Notes: generated by a model not told the origin, from the letters alone. A stretch of 64,000 nucleotides of DNA from Vibrio superstes (GCF_003569005.1 NZ_BCUR01000001.1:1606136-1670135); one strand, 5' to 3'; counted from the stretch's first letter, positions 16,863 through 26,679 are shown. A program made the numbers and translations.

Positions 16863-17501
16863 TTACTGACCTCTGCCATCGACCATGATGCGCAGTGTTT
16901 TTACTGTGATCTGAAAATCAGTTACGAACCAATTTCGAACTGAGTTGTGAGACAATGCATAGCTGTGGTCATAACCTACCTTTGAGCGAACATCTTCTAT
17001 GGAGGTATCGTAGCCTTGATTCACTTGTGCAAGACCGGTGATCCCAGGTAGTACCCCATAAGTGCGGTCTGCAAAAAATGGGATCTCTTTCTCTAGGGTT
17101 TTGTAAAACACCGGACGCTCTGGGCGAGGGCCAATGAGCGACATTTCTCCTTTCAACACGTTAAACAGTTGTGGCAGTTCATCTAAGCGAGTCTTTCTTA
17201 AAAAGCGTCCTACAGATGTAATTCGCGGGTCGTGCTTAGTTGCCCATGCCGCACCTTTTGCTTCGGCATCTTGATACATAGTGCGGAACTTAATGATCTC
17301 AAAAAGAGCCATTTCGTTAGGTGTCGATTTTCCTACTCGCAATTGACGATAGAACAACGGGCCCTTTGACGTGCCGAGAACGGCAATCGCGATAAATGGC
17401 ATTAAAGGTAGCAGAAATGCGATACCAATAAGTGACCCGGTAACGTCAAAGAACCGTTTACCTAAGGTGATGGTATTGTTCTTTTTAGTAAGCGTATACA
17501 T
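16863..17501 (-). CDS. Undecaprenyl-phosphate sugar phosphotransferase (WcaJ/PglC type)
   Basis: 212 residues. Initiates polysaccharide assembly by moving a sugar-1-phosphate from a nucleotide sugar onto undecaprenyl phosphate at the inner membrane. A short N-terminal region and one membrane segment (IGIAFLLPLMPFIAIAV) are followed by the catalytic core: FYRQLRVG, FEIIKFRTM, DPRITSVGRFLRKTRLDELPQLFNVLKGEMSLIGPRPE, and PGITGLAQV. The short form lacks the four-helix N-terminal domain of long WcaJ proteins. Last gene of a three-gene unit with the two glycosyltransferases. Confidence 0.93.
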   Translation of the reverse strand: MYTLTKKNNTITLGKRFFDVTGSLIGIAFLLPLMPFIAIAVLGTSKGPLFYRQLRVGKSTPNEMALFEIIKFRTMYQDAEAKGAAWATKHDPRITSVGRFLRKTRLDELPQLFNVLKGEMSLIGPRPERPVFYKTLEKEIPFFADRTYGVLPGITGLAQVNQGYDTSIEDVRSKVGYDHSYALSHNSVRNWFVTDFQITVKTLRIMVDGRGQ

Positions 17502-17526
17502 AAGTAATTCCTTTTAAACTAACAAG

Positions 17527-18699
17527 TTAGTGGCTATTTTTGATAACCAAATAGCGTAGCCCACCGATCAGACTGGCGGTGTGTCCTAGTAATATGTAAT
17601 GAATGAGCCCAAAGGGTTTGAATGACAACAGTGAGGGACATGCCCAGCACACAAGGCTGGTGGCATAAACCGCAAGCTGCAGGTAGAAGGCAATTTGGAA
17701 TACAGCGTACTGTTGCAATAATGCACTGCTCACAAGTGTGGCAAGCATTAGATATGGCATTAACAAACGCAGCCCCTTCCCTGAAAAGAAAGCGAACGCT
17801 ATCGCCTTAAACTTTGGATGAAATAATCCAAAAAGCGTAATGGCCTGCTGCATATTTCCGGCGGAAATTCTTAGGCGCCGTGCAAAGTCATCGCTAAGTT
17901 GCGTAGGTTGCATTTCGGTGGCAATTACATTGGTGTCGTAGTCGGCTAGATAGCCTTTTTGAACAATTCGCATTGGTAAAATGAAGTCATCATTGATGCT
18001 GTTTGAGGCCAAAGGCTGAAATAGGTGACTGCGAAACACGTAGAATGCACCGTGTGAACCAATAGACGTCGCGAGATTTGCCTCCGCAGATTTAATACTA
18101 CTCTGATACTGCCAATATTTTTCTTCCCCCTCGCTCCCACAATCAAACAACGAGTAGGTACCGTTTACTACACCAACTTGTTCATTTTGAAAGTGAGACT
18201 CAGCAATCAGTAAGGCATCAATAGAGATCAGTGAAGTCACATCACTGAGTACGGTCAAGTCAGACTGAGTCGACTCCATGGCTTCGTTGATGATGGCGAC
18301 TTTGCCTCGGTTTTGCTTATGCTCAATAACCTCAAACAGTGTGTCAGAACAAATAGCTTCTTGAATGGTGGCATTTGCAACATTCACAGTATTGTCGCTG
18401 CACCCATCACAGATGATCTTTACTGATAATTTTTGACTGGGGTAATCCAATGATGCGGTGTTGCGGATCTTGTCAGCAATCCACTCTTCTTCATTGTACG
18501 CTGGGATAACAACAGTAATGGTAGGGCGTTCGCTATCTTCAGCTGTCCTTTGAAAGTGACGCAACGAGATTGTGGTTTCCTCTTTTACTGTACGTTTAGC
18601 GATGAGCTTAAGCAGTAGAGGATACCCCACGTGGTGGTAGACAATAAGAAAGCTAGCCACAACGAATACTGCAATAAGCAGAGCATGGTAAGTAGACAT
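17527..18699 (-). CDS. Membrane glycosyltransferase, family 2 type
   Basis: 390 residues. One N-terminal membrane helix, a GT-A catalytic domain and about three C-terminal helices, a layout shared with processive synthases such as those for chitin or hyaluronan oligomers. Motifs: TVVIPAYNEEEWI near residue 62, CDGCSDNT, a SDVTS segment in the DxD position, a NDDF segment and a terminal RRLRISAGNMQQ in place of the processive QxxRW. It lies two bases after the GT4 gene and 25 bases before the sugar transferase gene. Likely an extending enzyme of one exopolysaccharide; the sugar is unknown. Confidence 0.88.
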   Translation of the reverse strand: MSTYHALLIAVFVVASFLIVYHHVGYPLLLKLIAKRTVKEETTISLRHFQRTAEDSERPTITVVIPAYNEEEWIADKIRNTASLDYPSQKLSVKIICDGCSDNTVNVANATIQEAICSDTLFEVIEHKQNRGKVAIINEAMESTQSDLTVLSDVTSLISIDALLIAESHFQNEQVGVVNGTYSLFDCGSEGEEKYWQYQSSIKSAEANLATSIGSHGAFYVFRSHLFQPLASNSINDDFILPMRIVQKGYLADYDTNVIATEMQPTQLSDDFARRLRISAGNMQQAITLFGLFHPKFKAIAFAFFSGKGLRLLMPYLMLATLVSSALLQQYAVFQIAFYLQLAVYATSLVCWACPSLLSFKPFGLIHYILLGHTASLIGGLRYLVIKNSH

Positions 18700-18701
18700 G
18701 A

Positions 18702-19784
18702 TTAAGCTCCCATATTAGCGAGTTGTTGATAGCGAGAGACTACGTCACGAATATCGTGTTTCTTCACGACATGCTCTCTTGGTGAGGTGCTTGATGGCTT
18801 AAAGCCCTTGATGGCCTGTGCGAGTTTTTGGGAACAGTTTGCTTCCACCAATAGTCCGCTATCTGGACATAGGGTTTCGGCAGATGCACCGACATCAGTC
18901 ACTAGGGTGGGCGTGCCACAAGATTGCGCCTCAATAGCGGTTAATGGAAAACCTTCGTGGCGAGAGGGCAGGCAAAACAGGTCTAAGCTTTGGTAAAACA
19001 TCGGCATATTTTCCAATCGACCTAGGAAAAACACTCGCTCTTCTAGACCTAAGCTATCTGTGAGGGTTTTAAGCGCTTTAAATTGAGAGCCGTCACCAGC
19101 GATAGCCAACTGATATTGCTGAGGGAGTTCGATTATCGCCTGAATCAGCAAGTCATGACCTTTAACAGACTCCAATCGTCCTGCTGTGCCTATTAAGGTT
19201 TTGTCTTTAGGTAGGTTTAATGCCTCTCTAGACACTTTTTTTTGTCCCTCAACAAAGCGCAACGTATCAATGCCATTGTGAATGGTCGTAAGCTTTGAAT
19301 GAGCGAATAGCTCTTCTAATCGTTTTTCAACCTTAAGAGCGTCCGCTACAACCATAGGCTGCACCCACATCAGCAATGCACGCTGCAATTGACGGTGCTT
19401 AAAGCTGTTTAGATGCCATACGTCGTGTTCAGTGTGGAGCTTAGCCTTAATGCCGCACTGCTTTGCAGCAAGGCCTGCATATAATAGAGGGCCAATGTGA
19501 TGAGTGTGAACAACATCGACACCTAACTCTCGGAACAAAGCACTAAGGTCAGAGATGGTTTTGAGATTGAAGGCATCGGGTTTGTTAAGAAATACCAAGT
19601 GATTCGCAAAAGCTTTAAGTCGAGGCCACTTTGCTAAGGCTTGCTGTTTGGTTCCCTGCAGGCTGACAATATACACCTCGTGGTCAATGCTACCAAAAGA
19701 AACGAAGTCCAGTGCCAAACTCTCAATACCCCCAGGGGCAAGATGCTGCACGACGTGAACTACAGTTTTACTTTCCTTGTTCAT
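18702..19784 (-). CDS. Glycosyltransferase family 4 type
   Basis: 360 residues, GT-B fold. The N-terminal half has HVVQHLAPGGIESLALDF and VVHTHHIGPLLYAG; the C-terminal half has GTAGRLESVKGHDLLIQA, IAGDGSQFKALK, FLGRLENMP and the family's CLPSRHEGFPLTAIEAQSCGTPTLVTDVGASAE nucleotide-sugar site. Transfers a sugar with retention of configuration onto the growing lipid-linked polysaccharide, in the cytoplasm. First gene of a three-gene unit; no flippase or polymerase gene lies nearby, so those functions must be elsewhere. Confidence 0.93.
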   Translation of the reverse strand: MNKESKTVVHVVQHLAPGGIESLALDFVSFGSIDHEVYIVSLQGTKQQALAKWPRLKAFANHLVFLNKPDAFNLKTISDLSALFRELGVDVVHTHHIGPLLYAGLAAKQCGIKAKLHTEHDVWHLNSFKHRQLQRALLMWVQPMVVADALKVEKRLEELFAHSKLTTIHNGIDTLRFVEGQKKVSREALNLPKDKTLIGTAGRLESVKGHDLLIQAIIELPQQYQLAIAGDGSQFKALKTLTDSLGLEERVFFLGRLENMPMFYQSLDLFCLPSRHEGFPLTAIEAQSCGTPTLVTDVGASAETLCPDSGLLVEANCSQKLAQAIKGFKPSSTSPREHVVKKHDIRDVVSRYQQLANMGA

Positions 19785-19974
19785 AACGATTCCTTATGTG
19801 GAGTCTTAGCGTGTTGCGAGGCAACCTAAATTAACTATGACTGTACTTTGCAGGAGTCGTGCCAACTTTAACTCGTTGTTTTATGGACGTTTTATCAGGC
19901 TAGCAATGATCTTTCTTACTCTGAGAATCATTTTGAAAGGAATAGCGGATGATTGCGGGGGCTATTTGGGAACA

Positions 19975-20004
19975 CAAAAAGCCGAGCGCTAGATGGCTCG
20001 GCTT
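19975..20004 (-). terminator. Terminator of the MoxR/Bat operon
   Basis: AAGCCGAGC and GCTCGGCTT form a nine-pair stem around an eight-base loop; on the minus strand a T run follows. It is just past the BatD stop. Confidence 0.85.
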
Positions 20005-20019
20005 GATGGGAAAGCGTTT

Positions 20020-21345
20020 CTATGGGTTAAGTCGCCAATCAAAACCCTCTGGCGTTGAACTTAACCCTTTGCTCATCACAGCACTTAGTAAGATTTGCGC
20101 CTGTTGTTGTGTCAGTGGCTGTTTGCTATCACTATTAGCAAAAGAGTAGCTGAGCAATTGCGTCCAGATGATCGCAGATTCGCTATCTAATTTATCCGCA
20201 AATGTGCGGTTTCCTGCGATCAGGTAAAGGTGGTCTACTGCCTCAGCAAAGCGTTGACCCTCCACCGCAGATTGATACTGCTTAATCTTAATGCCTACGT
20301 CGAGCTTGGCCGGTGTCTTTTGTTGCGTGCTTGGCTTGGCTTTACGTTTCATCACCGCGGTAATAGCTAGGCCAACAAAAACCAGTAGACCAATCAGATA
20401 AACGCCGGACTTAGACGCATATCTTGTTATATCCTCTACGTAGTTATGATCTTGCAACAATGCACTACTAGACCCAACTTGGAATTCAAGAGGGTCAGAG
20501 GTCAAGGTCTTGAGCTCATTGGTTTTTGTGTCCCACCACTTTATTGATTGTGACGGGATGATTAACTTACCGGACTCTTGAAAAACCACAGTAACCGCTT
20601 GGTTTAATACAGCGGTATTACGCTTACTTAAACGGTCAAAGACATTCTCTTTCGCCACTGGTTTTTGGTAAATCTCAACACCGGGAATGTCTGGAACGTT
20701 TACATCCGGTAGAAGCATCATATGTGAGTTCTTTACCTTTAACTGGTAGGTTAGTACCACAGCTTCACCTACCTCAAAGGCATCGCTGATAGGTTTGTCT
20801 GTTTTAAGTGTGAACGTAGCATCTGTGCCAGACACAAACTCGTTAGTCGTCTTAAGTGACGCAGGCATTTCAACATTAAAGGTCGTCTCTTCAGAGGAAA
20901 CACTGCCTTTTATCTGATTTTCTGTATCATTATCAAGTACAACCGCAACGTCAAAACTTGGTATTACGAAAGTGCCTGCTGTAAGTGGGTAGATATACAG
21001 CTTTGCCGTTTGTGTATACCATTTTTGGCCATCTAGCATACGTGCAGAGCGCGTCACTTGTTGATCGTCTTTTTTCACCACTGCATTTTTTAAATCGAGA
21101 TAGGGCATTACCATCTCATTTTCAAATGGTTGTGTGCTGCTGATCTCTACTGCAACCAATACCTGCTGCTTAGGAGCAATGCTCTCGCTTTTCACATCGA
21201 CTGAGAGTGCCAATTGTTTATCATCAATGATTGGTTGAAGGTCATTGGCAAGTGAGATGTTAGACACTGCCAGCAACATCAAACTCAGAGATAGCGAACA
21301 GAGCCAATTGAAAAAACAGCTCTTCGATGGATTATTCTTGTTCAT
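20020..21345 (-). CDS. batD: BatD-family exported protein
   Basis: 441 residues. A signal peptide (ending near LANDL) precedes beta-rich repeats (LDLKNAVVKKDDQQV, LYIYPLTAGTFVIPSF, then LQGVEIYQKP-like segments) typical of BatD, and a membrane helix near residue 310 (SGVYLIGLLVFVGLAITAV) is followed by a cytoplasmic tail. BatD works with the VWA proteins in an aerotolerance/envelope-stress complex in Bacteroides and other bacteria; its chemistry is unknown. Last gene of seven; overlaps the preceding gene by 14 bases. Confidence 0.85.
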   Translation of the reverse strand: MNKNNPSKSCFFNWLCSLSLSLMLLAVSNISLANDLQPIIDDKQLALSVDVKSESIAPKQQVLVAVEISSTQPFENEMVMPYLDLKNAVVKKDDQQVTRSARMLDGQKWYTQTAKLYIYPLTAGTFVIPSFDVAVVLDNDTENQIKGSVSSEETTFNVEMPASLKTTNEFVSGTDATFTLKTDKPISDAFEVGEAVVLTYQLKVKNSHMMLLPDVNVPDIPGVEIYQKPVAKENVFDRLSKRNTAVLNQAVTVVFQESGKLIIPSQSIKWWDTKTNELKTLTSDPLEFQVGSSSALLQDHNYVEDITRYASKSGVYLIGLLVFVGLAITAVMKRKAKPSTQQKTPAKLDVGIKIKQYQSAVEGQRFAEAVDHLYLIAGNRTFADKLDSESAIIWTQLLSYSFANSDSKQPLTQQQAQILLSAVMSKGLSSTPEGFDWRLNP

Positions 21346-21961
21346 TTGCGTATTCCTGTTGAAACTTTTGTCGCAAGAACTTTGAAGGATCTTGTCTAAC
21401 CTGCTTTAACCAAACCTGATCAGAGAGCTCTGTCGGCGTACCTTCCGAAGCTTCTTCTTCGCTGGTGGCAAGGTTTCTATCATCAATCATTTTCTCGCCT
21501 TCTTTCTTTTCCAAAGGCGCATTCTTTAGCTTTTCAATAGAAGCGTTCATGACTTCGATATTCTGCTGCATCTCTTGTTGCAGGGCAGGGTCCTGACCTA
21601 GCTCAACATAGAGTGCTTTGGCTTGCTCAAACTGATTTGAATAGGCAAATACGTTAGCCAGTAAATATTTTGATTTAGTATCTTCACGCCCATCAAGGAG
21701 TGTCATTGCGCTTTGAAAGTCACCTGCAAGATAGGCACTGCGAGCTTTCCACACTTGTGAATCAAATGAGGACTGAGCCTTTGCGTAATCCCCTTGTTCA
21801 AAATAAATATGCCCTTGTTGGTCCTTGGTTAGCCAAAAGTTCATGAAACGAGCTGGGGATAAAGCTCCCCATAGCGCCAACACAACCAGAAGTAACAGGA
21901 ACCATTGCCAGCGTGGCCTTTGCTTGAACCAATCCATCCGCGATTGTTTGATGTTTACCAT
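21332..21961 (-). CDS. TPR-containing membrane protein (BatC-like)
   Basis: 209 residues. A single membrane anchor (WQWFLLLLVVLALWGAL) follows a short N-terminus; then helical TPR-like repeats (YFEQGDYAKAQSSFDS, YLAGDFQSAMTLLDG, YSNQFEQAKALYVELG) and a charged tail. The frame is open upstream, but ATG 21961 overlaps the BatB stop by a few bases in the manner of a coupled gene and gives the expected anchor. Between BatB and BatD in the operon, where BatC normally lies. Confidence 0.82.
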   Translation of the reverse strand: MVNIKQSRMDWFKQRPRWQWFLLLLVVLALWGALSPARFMNFWLTKDQQGHIYFEQGDYAKAQSSFDSQVWKARSAYLAGDFQSAMTLLDGREDTKSKYLLANVFAYSNQFEQAKALYVELGQDPALQQEMQQNIEVMNASIEKLKNAPLEKKEGEKMIDDRNLATSEEEASEGTPTELSDQVWLKQVRQDPSKFLRQKFQQEYANEQE

Positions 21962-22938
21962 TGCAATGTCCACCCTCGTCGAAACCACATTAGTTGAATA
22001 GGCAGTAGCAAAAATAGCAAAGGATAGCCAGAATCGACCCAAGGTTGTGCCTTGTCGTTTACGGCAAACAAGTTGCTTTGAATATCTTGATACACTTGTT
22101 CTACATCCGTTGAGTCATGAGTAAATAGGGTCATTGAACCATGCCCCGATTGAGCCAGTGCTTCAAGTTCCTGAATCTGTGTGCTTGATAAACCCTGAGC
22201 TCCATCGCGGCCACTATCAGGGTTTTCACCCATCGCCCAGACGAGCACCTGATGTTCTAAAGAGGCAAATTCTTGTTGCATTTTATCAATCGCTTTCTGG
22301 TCTGTTTTATCGGTCACGATAAGTACCGTTGATGATACCTTTGATTCATTTAACAGGCTTACTACTGGGTCAATAACCGACTCTGGCTTGCTTTGGTTAT
22401 CAGGCAATAGAGTAGGGTCTAGCACATCTAGGAAGTAGCGAAACAGCTCTCTATCTTTGGTGACTGGCATTGCCACGTGAGAGCTTCCGCCGTAGACAAC
22501 CAGCCCAGTCTTGGCATCGCCTCTTAGGTCAGCCAATTGAGAGATCTTCTGTTTGGCACGCTCAAGACGAGAGGGTTGAATATCCGTTTGCGACATCGAG
22601 CCTGAAACATCAAGGGCGACGATTAACTCAGCGTTATCTTCAAAAAACGGTGACGCTTGTTTTTTCCATGTTGGGCCAGCCATTACGAGCGTTGATAACA
22701 GTGAGAAAACCAGAAACAGTTTCAGAGGTGTTAACCAACTGCCGCGTTGTTGATTCAGCGTTAGATGCGCAATGATGTTTTTGGACATTACGGATTGCCA
22801 CTGAGCAACTAAGTCCTCTTGTTTTGTCATTAGGCGCTGTATAGCGAATAACGGCACTAGAGCCAGTAACCACCACGGACGCATGAAATGGAAATTGCTG
22901 ATATCACCGGTCAGTCCCCACTCAAATAAACTATTCAT
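21955..22938 (-). CDS. VWA-domain membrane protein (BatB-like)
   Basis: 327 residues with membrane helices at both ends (about 60-77 and near the C-terminus) and a von Willebrand A domain between them. The metal-site (MIDAS) motif DVSGSMS is near residue 107, with the later Thr and Asp segments (LIVTDKTD) present. It overlaps the BatA gene by eight bases. The role is protein-protein interaction in the periplasmic face of the Bat complex. Confidence 0.88.
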   Translation of the reverse strand: MNSLFEWGLTGDISNFHFMRPWWLLALVPLFAIQRLMTKQEDLVAQWQSVMSKNIIAHLTLNQQRGSWLTPLKLFLVFSLLSTLVMAGPTWKKQASPFFEDNAELIVALDVSGSMSQTDIQPSRLERAKQKISQLADLRGDAKTGLVVYGGSSHVAMPVTKDRELFRYFLDVLDPTLLPDNQSKPESVIDPVVSLLNESKVSSTVLIVTDKTDQKAIDKMQQEFASLEHQVLVWAMGENPDSGRDGAQGLSSTQIQELEALAQSGHGSMTLFTHDSTDVEQVYQDIQSNLFAVNDKAQPWVDSGYPLLFLLLPIQLMWFRRGWTLQW

Positions 22939-23956
22939 TTGGCACCTCTTGCGTGCGAGCTAGCACCTCATTTACACGCTTATTGCGCCTAGCTTGGCCT
23001 GCAAAAACAACCAGTGCGGCCAGTAAATTAAACATAAAACTGATGCCAAAAGCCCAGTGATGCAGACTATGACGAGGCCTATGAGTCAGTAGCTCGAATT
23101 CTTGCTGCTCTAGTTCATCAATGGTGGCGTACGCCTGGTTAAGTTCTTCTCGGTTCATTGCATGGAACATTTGTCCACCAGTGATCTCTGATACTTTCTC
23201 TAGGGTAGGGAGATCCATTTTGTATCGCCCTTCAGTACTCGGGTCACCGATCGCAATGGTATAAATTTTTACGCCATATTTAGCCGCTATTTCGGCCGCT
23301 TTTACAGGAGGCATTTTGGAGCTGGTGTCGTCACCGTCAGTTAATAAGATCATGACTCGTTGCTTGCTTTGTTCTTGTTCAAATACGGCAATTGAAAGGC
23401 CAATGGCATCACCAAAGGCAGTTTGGAATCCTGCATAGCCCAGCTGTACATTCTCCAACAGTGCCAACCATGTATTGGTATCTTCTGTAAACGGCGCTTG
23501 CACGTATGCAGCATCTGCAAACAATATCAGTCCTAGTCGATCGTGCTCACGGTGTTTTGCGAACTCACTGAGCACTTGTTTTGCAATGTATAAGCGATCG
23601 TGTTTATTGCCTTGCTCATCGGTAAAGTCTTTTTCAGACATGGAACCTGATAGATCCAGAGCAACCATGATCTCTCTCGCCGATTTTTTCTGCTCTATAG
23701 GCTCTCCCACCCACATCGGCTTTGCAATTGCAGCGACCAAGGAGAGATAGCTAATAACAACTAATGCCCATTGGATCTTTCTTCTCTTTAGTAAAGTCGT
23801 ACTGTGCGAAGGTTTATCTTCAGAGACAGAAACTAGACGCTCAAAAAAGGGTACCTGTAGCGCGCTCTTAGATTCCTTATAGGCAGGAACAAAGCGATAA
23901 ACCAGCAGTGGCAATATCGCCAGCAAAAAGGCGAGTGGGTATTCAAACTCAACCAT
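22931..23956 (-). CDS. VWA-domain membrane protein (BatA-like)
   Basis: 341 residues with two hydrophobic segments near the N-terminus, one near the C-terminus and a VWA domain between them. The MIDAS motif DLSGSMS is near residue 95 and LLTDGDDTSS near residue 190. It and the next VWA protein form the paired core of Bat systems. It overlaps both neighbours by eight bases, so translation is probably coupled. Confidence 0.9.
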   Translation of the reverse strand: MVEFEYPLAFLLAILPLLVYRFVPAYKESKSALQVPFFERLVSVSEDKPSHSTTLLKRRKIQWALVVISYLSLVAAIAKPMWVGEPIEQKKSAREIMVALDLSGSMSEKDFTDEQGNKHDRLYIAKQVLSEFAKHREHDRLGLILFADAAYVQAPFTEDTNTWLALLENVQLGYAGFQTAFGDAIGLSIAVFEQEQSKQRVMILLTDGDDTSSKMPPVKAAEIAAKYGVKIYTIAIGDPSTEGRYKMDLPTLEKVSEITGGQMFHAMNREELNQAYATIDELEQQEFELLTHRPRHSLHHWAFGISFMFNLLAALVVFAGQARRNKRVNEVLARTQEVPNE

Positions 23957-24452
23957 GTCTCACCTCGTGATGTTTTATCCAATGAGCTGTCTGCGTATAC
24001 AAACCTTGACTCTGTTGCTGATTGATACTTGCATTTGGCGAATAAGAGAGTGACGCTAATAATCCATTAAACTGAGTTGAAAATTGGCACCCTTGGCACT
24101 GTTTATCCAACCAATTTTCCCATTGTTCTCCAAGTAAAGGGGATACTTGGTTGCGTGGGTAGGCATCAAGTGCGGTTTTGCGAAGCAACTGAGGTAATCG
24201 CTCCAGCCCGTCGCTGCTTTTTTGTAGTTTCTCTAGCTCTTGCAAAGCTATACGGCGGTATGCATTGGCCTTGTACTGGCGATAAGCAAGGTAAGCACGA
24301 TACAAGGCGAAGCAGACGATGATGCCAATAACAAGATACCAACCTGGAGCATTGGGAATCCATGATATGCCTTCGGGCAGAGAAGGCTCTGCCAAGCCTG
24401 ACATCATTGAGTTCATACTCATGGGTTTAAGTGTTTCAGCGGTGGTACTCAT
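23949..24452 (-). CDS. DUF4381-family membrane protein
   Basis: 167 residues. One membrane helix (WYLVIGIIVCFALYRAYLAYRQ) near residue 38, preceded by a SLPEGISWIPNAPGWY segment typical of DUF4381 and followed by a helical cytoplasmic part (QLLRKTALDAYPR). DUF4381 genes regularly lie between the DUF58 and VWA genes of MoxR operons, which is the strongest evidence. Function unknown. Confidence 0.82.
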   Translation of the reverse strand: MSTTAETLKPMSMNSMMSGLAEPSLPEGISWIPNAPGWYLVIGIIVCFALYRAYLAYRQYKANAYRRIALQELEKLQKSSDGLERLPQLLRKTALDAYPRNQVSPLLGEQWENWLDKQCQGCQFSTQFNGLLASLSYSPNASINQQQSQGLYTQTAHWIKHHEVRHG

Positions 24453-24457
24453 CTCAA

Positions 24458-25387
24458 TTAAGCTCCAAGTGCTTTTCGCAACTGCTGGTCAGCAGGTTGA
24501 ACGGTATTGATTTTGATGACCGGAATTCGATACTTCTTAGCGACTCGGGCAAAGTTATCGAGTGTGTCAGTCACATCTTTAGCAAAGCGATCTTTTAGTT
24601 GAGCCTGCTTACCTGTGATTGCTAGCTGCATCTCTCCATCACTGAGTACCATTTTGTCTAATTCCGCTAGGTTGTGCTCTAGGGGATCAGTCACATGGCA
24701 TAACACCACATCATTGTGTTTGCACAAGGTTTTGATTTGCTCTTCACTTTGCTCGTTGTAGCCGTAGCCATCCGTGATCAAGATGACTAAGGCATCATGC
24801 TTAACCAAGCGCTTTGCCTGATGAAACAGTTTGCTAAATGAGTTTCCTTGAGAGTCTTCTGCGATGCCTACTTTCAATTGCTGATTTTTAATTACAATCT
24901 CATTTAAGATCTTTAATACGTGGTTCGCACTGCGTTGTGGGGCAATAGGCACCGCCACAGTATCGTTGTAGATAATGGCGCCTACGCGGTCTGTGGAGTC
25001 CGTGACCTTCCAAGCAATGAGAGCTGCGATTTCTGCCGCGACGACTGATTTCATTTTTCCCGTGCTACCAAAAAACATGTTGGTTCTTTGGTCAACGAGC
25101 AAGTAAACGTTTCTCTCGCGTTCTTCAGAGAATATCTTTACATGCGGCTTACCCGTACGCATGGTGACTTTCCAATCCATGGTGCGAATGTCATCACCAA
25201 TGTGGTAGTGACGCATCTCTTCAAAGTTTAGGCCTCGTCCTCGAAGTTTCGATACGTGTCGCCCCGTTAATAGACTATTCACGGGCTGTGGTGGCAGAAA
25301 ATCAAAGCCAGTTGCTTTGTATTTCATTAAACGTAGCGACTTTAAATCCGTGTAGATTTGCGCGTCTATGGAATTGGATTTGGTCAT
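24458..25387 (-). CDS. DUF58-domain protein of MoxR operon
   Basis: 309 residues, cytoplasmic. The DUF58 signature GRHVSKLRGRGLNFEEMRHYHIGDDIRTMDWKVTMRTGKPHVKIF-type block (GDDIR..DWK) is near residues 42-90, followed by a VWA-like part (VYLLVDQRTNMFFG, LVILITDGYG). It starts 11 bases after moxR. DUF58 proteins accompany MoxR ATPases and are presumed clients or partners. Confidence 0.9.
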   Translation of the reverse strand: MTKSNSIDAQIYTDLKSLRLMKYKATGFDFLPPQPVNSLLTGRHVSKLRGRGLNFEEMRHYHIGDDIRTMDWKVTMRTGKPHVKIFSEERERNVYLLVDQRTNMFFGSTGKMKSVVAAEIAALIAWKVTDSTDRVGAIIYNDTVAVPIAPQRSANHVLKILNEIVIKNQQLKVGIAEDSQGNSFSKLFHQAKRLVKHDALVILITDGYGYNEQSEEQIKTLCKHNDVVLCHVTDPLEHNLAELDKMVLSDGEMQLAITGKQAQLKDRFAKDVTDTLDNFARVAKKYRIPVIKINTVQPADQQLRKALGA

Positions 25388-25398
25388 GGGTTTCTCTC

Positions 25399-26367
25399 TT
25401 ACGCTACTGCGACTTGAGACAAAATTTCATCAATAACGCGATCTGAGCTGACGCCCTCAGCTAATGCATCGTAGGAAAGAATAAGGCGGTGACGAAGAAC
25501 GCCATGCACCACGTCTCTCACATCATCTGGATCAACAAACTCTTTGCCTTTCAACCAAGCCATTGCGCGAGCGCACTTATCTAAAGCGATAGTCGCCCTT
25601 GGGCTTGATCCTACAGCGATCCAGTTTGCGAGTTCAGAGTTGGGGTATTTCTCTGGTTGGCGAGTAGCAACAATAATGGATACCAAATATTTAAGGACCG
25701 CGTCACTGCAATAGATGTCTTGGATCTCTTCGCGCGCCGCGAATATACAAGCAGGATCGATAGGCTCTGGTTTTTCTGACGAAGGCTTTTCTTCACCACG
25801 CACCATCTTAATGATCTGCTCTTCCGCATCGGCGTCTGGGTAGTCCAGATTGATCTTCATGATGAATCGATCCATCTGCGCTTCTGGAAGCGGGTAAGTA
25901 CCCTCTTGTTCTACAGGGTTTTGTGTCGCGAGTACCATAAACAAATCGGGCAGTTTGTAGGTTTTGCCTGCAACCGTAATTTGTCGCTCTTCCATCGCCT
26001 CTAGCAAAGCGGCCTGTACCTTAGCGGGAGAACGGTTAATCTCATCGGCCAGTAATAGGTTGTTGAAAACAGGGCCAGGCTGGAAGGTAAGGGTGGGTTT
26101 GCCGTCCACATCTTGATAAACCTCTGTACCTGTTACATCAGAAGGAAGCAGGTCTGGGGTGAACTGCACGCGGCCAAGATCAACAGATAAAGCAGCTGCG
26201 AGCGCCTTGATTGAGCGAGTTTTTGCTGTACCTGGGAGACCCTCTAACAAAACATTGCCGTTGGTCAGCAGAGCAACCAACAGCGTATCGACCATGTGTT
26301 GTTGTCCTATTACAGACTGCTGCATTTGCTTCTTAAGTAGCATTACTGTGTCTAAGGTTGAGCTCAT
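25399..26367 (-). CDS. MoxR-family AAA+ ATPase
   Basis: 322 residues. Walker A GLPGTAKT near residue 43, Walker B LLADEINRSP near residue 108, sensor 1 ATQNPVEQEGTYPLPEAQMDRF, arginine-rich C-terminal lid (GSSPRATIALDKCARAMA). MoxR ATPases act as chaperones that assemble or activate metal- or VWA-containing complexes. It is the first gene of the unit, with a 312-base upstream region. Confidence 0.93.
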   Translation of the reverse strand: MSSTLDTVMLLKKQMQQSVIGQQHMVDTLLVALLTNGNVLLEGLPGTAKTRSIKALAAALSVDLGRVQFTPDLLPSDVTGTEVYQDVDGKPTLTFQPGPVFNNLLLADEINRSPAKVQAALLEAMEERQITVAGKTYKLPDLFMVLATQNPVEQEGTYPLPEAQMDRFIMKINLDYPDADAEEQIIKMVRGEEKPSSEKPEPIDPACIFAAREEIQDIYCSDAVLKYLVSIIVATRQPEKYPNSELANWIAVGSSPRATIALDKCARAMAWLKGKEFVDPDDVRDVVHGVLRHRLILSYDALAEGVSSDRVIDEILSQVAVA

Positions 26368-26679
26368 GTTGTTACCCTTTGGTGTTTACGTTGCTATAAC
26401 GTTAATAAATACATATAGTTAAAGATAGTTTCTTCACAGCGGTTGCGCTGTAAATGTTATAGAAACAGTACTATCGCCAACTTTTGATATAACTATAAAG
26501 CCTATCATTGAATTTGTAATATGCCTTTTATTGATATCAAGTATAAATCTAAGTCAATAGCTTTGTATCGGCTAATCCGTAGACTGTGAAACGTGAAAGG
26601 CACAATCAGGTCAATCTCTAAGGGAAGCATGCGTTGGTTTGAAGTGTTGAATTTGAATTGAAACTATAGGAAACACACC
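26368..26679. other. Intergenic region between moxR and DUF1254 gene
   Basis: 312 bases between divergent genes. AT-rich; expected to hold both promoters. I see no coding frame with a ribosome site and no strong dyad. Confidence 0.5.
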
